From assembly GCF_028830055.1 (NCBI RefSeq), contig NZ_CP101655.1:1554780-1618779 (forward strand): 64,000 nucleotides of DNA, in the 5' to 3' direction. The translations under genes were made by a program, and so were the position numbers. This document shows, piece after piece, positions 62,660 through 64,000 of the stretch. The DNA is from Pseudomonas serboccidentalis. GTDB lineage: Bacteria; Pseudomonadota; Gammaproteobacteria; Pseudomonadales; Pseudomonadaceae. Every line of letters begins with the position of its first letter. The first letter of the stretch is position 1. The notes beneath the pieces are model-generated. The model made no database searches. It was not told the DNA's origin and worked only from the letters and a program-made list of their open reading frames with translations.

Positions 62660-63880
62660 ATGGGCGCGCTGTCGCATCTGCGGGTACTGGATTTATCGCG
62701 AGTTCTGGCCGGGCCGTGGGCCGGCCAGATCCTCGCCGACCTTGGCGCCGAGGTGATCAAGGTCGAGCGCCCGGGCAATGGCGACGATACTCGCGCCTGG
62801 GGTCCTCCTTTCCTTAAAGACGCTTATGGGGAGAACACCAGCGAGGCGGCTTACTATTTGTCGGCCAACCGCAACAAGCAGTCAGTGACCATCGACTTCA
62901 CGCGTCCCGAAGGGCAGCAGCTTGTGCGGGAGCTGGCGGCGAAGTCGGACATCCTCATCGAGAACTTCAAGGTCGGTGGCTTGGCGGCTTATGGGCTGGA
63001 CTACGAGTCGCTGAAGGCGATCAATCCGGACCTGATCTACTGCTCGATCACCGGATTCGGCCAGACCGGGCCGTATGCCAAGCGCGCCGGCTATGACTTC
63101 ATGATCCAGGGGTTGGGTGGGCTGATGAGCCTGACTGGGCGTCCCGAGGGTGATGAGGGGGCCGGGCCGGTGAAGGTGGGGGTGGCGCTGACGGATATCC
63201 TGACCGGCCTGTATGCGACAGTGGCGATCCTCGCGGCTCTGGCACATCGTGATCACGACGGTGGCGGCCAGCACATCGACATGGCGTTGCTGGATGTGCA
63301 GGTCGCGTGCCTGGCCAACCAGGCGATGAACTACCTGACTACGGGCAACGCCCCCAAGCGTCTGGGTAATGCTCATCCGAACATCGTGCCTTATCAGGAT
63401 TTTCCTACGGCCGACGGCGATTTCATCCTCACCGTGGGTAATGACGGGCAGTTCCGCAAGTTTGCCGAGGTGGCCGGCCAGCCGCAGTGGGCAGATGATC
63501 CGCGGTTTGCCACGAACAAGCTGCGGGTGGCAAACCGCGCGGTGCTGATTCCGCTGATTCGCCAGGCGACGGTGTTCAAGACCACCGCCGAATGGGTCGC
63601 GCAGTTGGAGCAGGCGGGCGTGCCGTGCGGGCCGATCAATGATCTGTCGCAGGTGTTTGAGGATCCGCAGGTAAAAGCTCGCGGGTTGGCGATCGAACTG
63701 CCCCACGCGTTGGCGGGTATGGTGCCGCAGGTCGCCAGTCCGATTCGCCTCTCACAAACCCCGGTCGAATATCGTCGTGCACCGCCATTGCTGGGCGAGC
63801 ACACGCTGGAAGTTTTGCAGCGGGTGCTGGGTCTGGGCGCTGGGGTGGTGGCTGCGCTGAAAGCCGATGGCGTGCTCTGA
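62660..63880 (+). CDS. gcdG: CaiB/BaiF family CoA-transferase (glutarate CoA-transferase)
   Basis: A class III CoA-transferase, 406 residues, that probably activates glutarate with succinyl-CoA as donor. N-terminal features are VLDLSRVLAGPWAGQILADLGAEVIKVE and GDDTRAWGPPF. The catalytic Asp is in HIDMALLDVQVACLANQ. The position after gcdH fits the glutarate pathway gene called gcdG or gcoT in P. putida. CAGGAGA precedes the ATG. Confidence 0.9.
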   Translation: MGALSHLRVLDLSRVLAGPWAGQILADLGAEVIKVERPGNGDDTRAWGPPFLKDAYGENTSEAAYYLSANRNKQSVTIDFTRPEGQQLVRELAAKSDILIENFKVGGLAAYGLDYESLKAINPDLIYCSITGFGQTGPYAKRAGYDFMIQGLGGLMSLTGRPEGDEGAGPVKVGVALTDILTGLYATVAILAALAHRDHDGGGQHIDMALLDVQVACLANQAMNYLTTGNAPKRLGNAHPNIVPYQDFPTADGDFILTVGNDGQFRKFAEVAGQPQWADDPRFATNKLRVANRAVLIPLIRQATVFKTTAEWVAQLEQAGVPCGPINDLSQVFEDPQVKARGLAIELPHALAGMVPQVASPIRLSQTPVEYRRAPPLLGEHTLEVLQRVLGLGAGVVAALKADGVL

Positions 63881-63932
63881 GCTCCCTTCTATATAGAAGG
63901 GAGCTGATTCCCTCTTCTATATAGAAGGAATC
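63880..63932. repeat. Two tandem palindromes sharing TTCTATATAGAA after gcdG
   Basis: The first (63880-63905) is a perfect 26-bp palindrome beginning at the last base of the stop codon. The second (63906-63932) has the same 12-bp core and arms GATTCC/GGAATC with an extra CTC. Cores are centred 28 bp apart. A T5 run follows at 63939-63943. They may be a double terminator for gcdHG or a dyad binding site. Confidence 0.7.
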
Positions 63933-64000
63933 GAGTGCTTTTTAGCCTGTCTGCAAGTTATTGAAAGAAAAGTGAAATTAACGGTTGACGGCAGATTCTG

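Noticed and set aside
63880..63932. Insertion-sequence ends or attachment site
   Set aside because: Only tandem palindromes are seen; no transposase or integrase gene and no target duplication within the window.

Overview
The window is a conserved core-chromosome segment of a Pseudomonas of the fluorescens group. This rests on gene content and order (dsbA-dgcP, cc4, engB-polA, thrB, znuA/zur-znuCB, metNIQ, the cta/cox cluster, SulP plus carbonic anhydrase, prlC, trpI/trpBA, pntA1A2B, gcdR/gcdHG), on high GC with strong GC3 bias, and on three families of REP/REPIN repeats typical of P. fluorescens-type genomes. Much of it matches, from memory, the replication-origin-flanking regions of P. aeruginosa (around PA5485-PA5505 and PA0035-PA0113). 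I see no prophage, insertion sequence, integron, CRISPR array, rRNA or tRNA. Nearly every base is explained by ordinary housekeeping genes. No large undescribed system stands out, but several regulatory and small-gene features deserve a second look.

1-9.5 kb: an AmpDh2/AmiD-type lipoprotein amidase cut by the window edge; an operon dsbA - EEP phosphodiesterase - diguanylate cyclase dgcP; two c-type cytochromes (c5-like and diheme c4); engB; an ErsA-like small RNA; and polA. 9.5-20 kb: a DUF2782 protein, thrB, the zinc system znuA / zur-znuC-znuB, a lipoprotein, catalase katE and the methionine importer metNIQ. 20-29 kb: a complete aa3-type cytochrome c oxidase locus on the minus strand (ctaC, ctaD, ctaG, ctaE) with SURF1, a second SCO-like protein, heme a/o synthases (ctaA, cyoE) and Sco1. 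29-38 kb: an unknown conserved protein, SulP transporter and beta-carbonic anhydrase, an SOS-controlled radical SAM protein, and the three-subunit membrane gluconate-type dehydrogenase.

37.6-47.5 kb: a TpbA-like periplasmic phosphatase, yheV-prlC, gamma-carbonic anhydrase, a HAD phosphatase, an aminopeptidase, tandem paralogous lipoproteins, two DUF1161 proteins around osmC and a flavin-dependent oxidoreductase, dodecin and a DUF883 protein. 47.5-51 kb: trpI/trpBA and a CigR-like protein. 51-55 kb: a DUF4105 protein with three paralogous DUF2388 secreted proteins, then two DUF1127 proteins. 55-64 kb: acetyl-CoA hydrolase/transferase, transhydrogenase pntA1A2B and the glutarate pathway gcdR/gcdHG, ending in tandem palindromes.

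Cross-cutting regulation can be read from the DNA. Three good AlgU (sigma-22) promoter matches precede dsbA(-dgcP), the ErsA-like RNA and osmC, placing envelope stress upstream of disulfide formation, c-di-GMP synthesis and peroxide defence. A canonical LexA box precedes the radical SAM gene, an RpoS-like promoter precedes ctaC, a TrpI-type site lies between trpI and trpB, and repeated GTACAG half-sites precede both DUF1127 genes.
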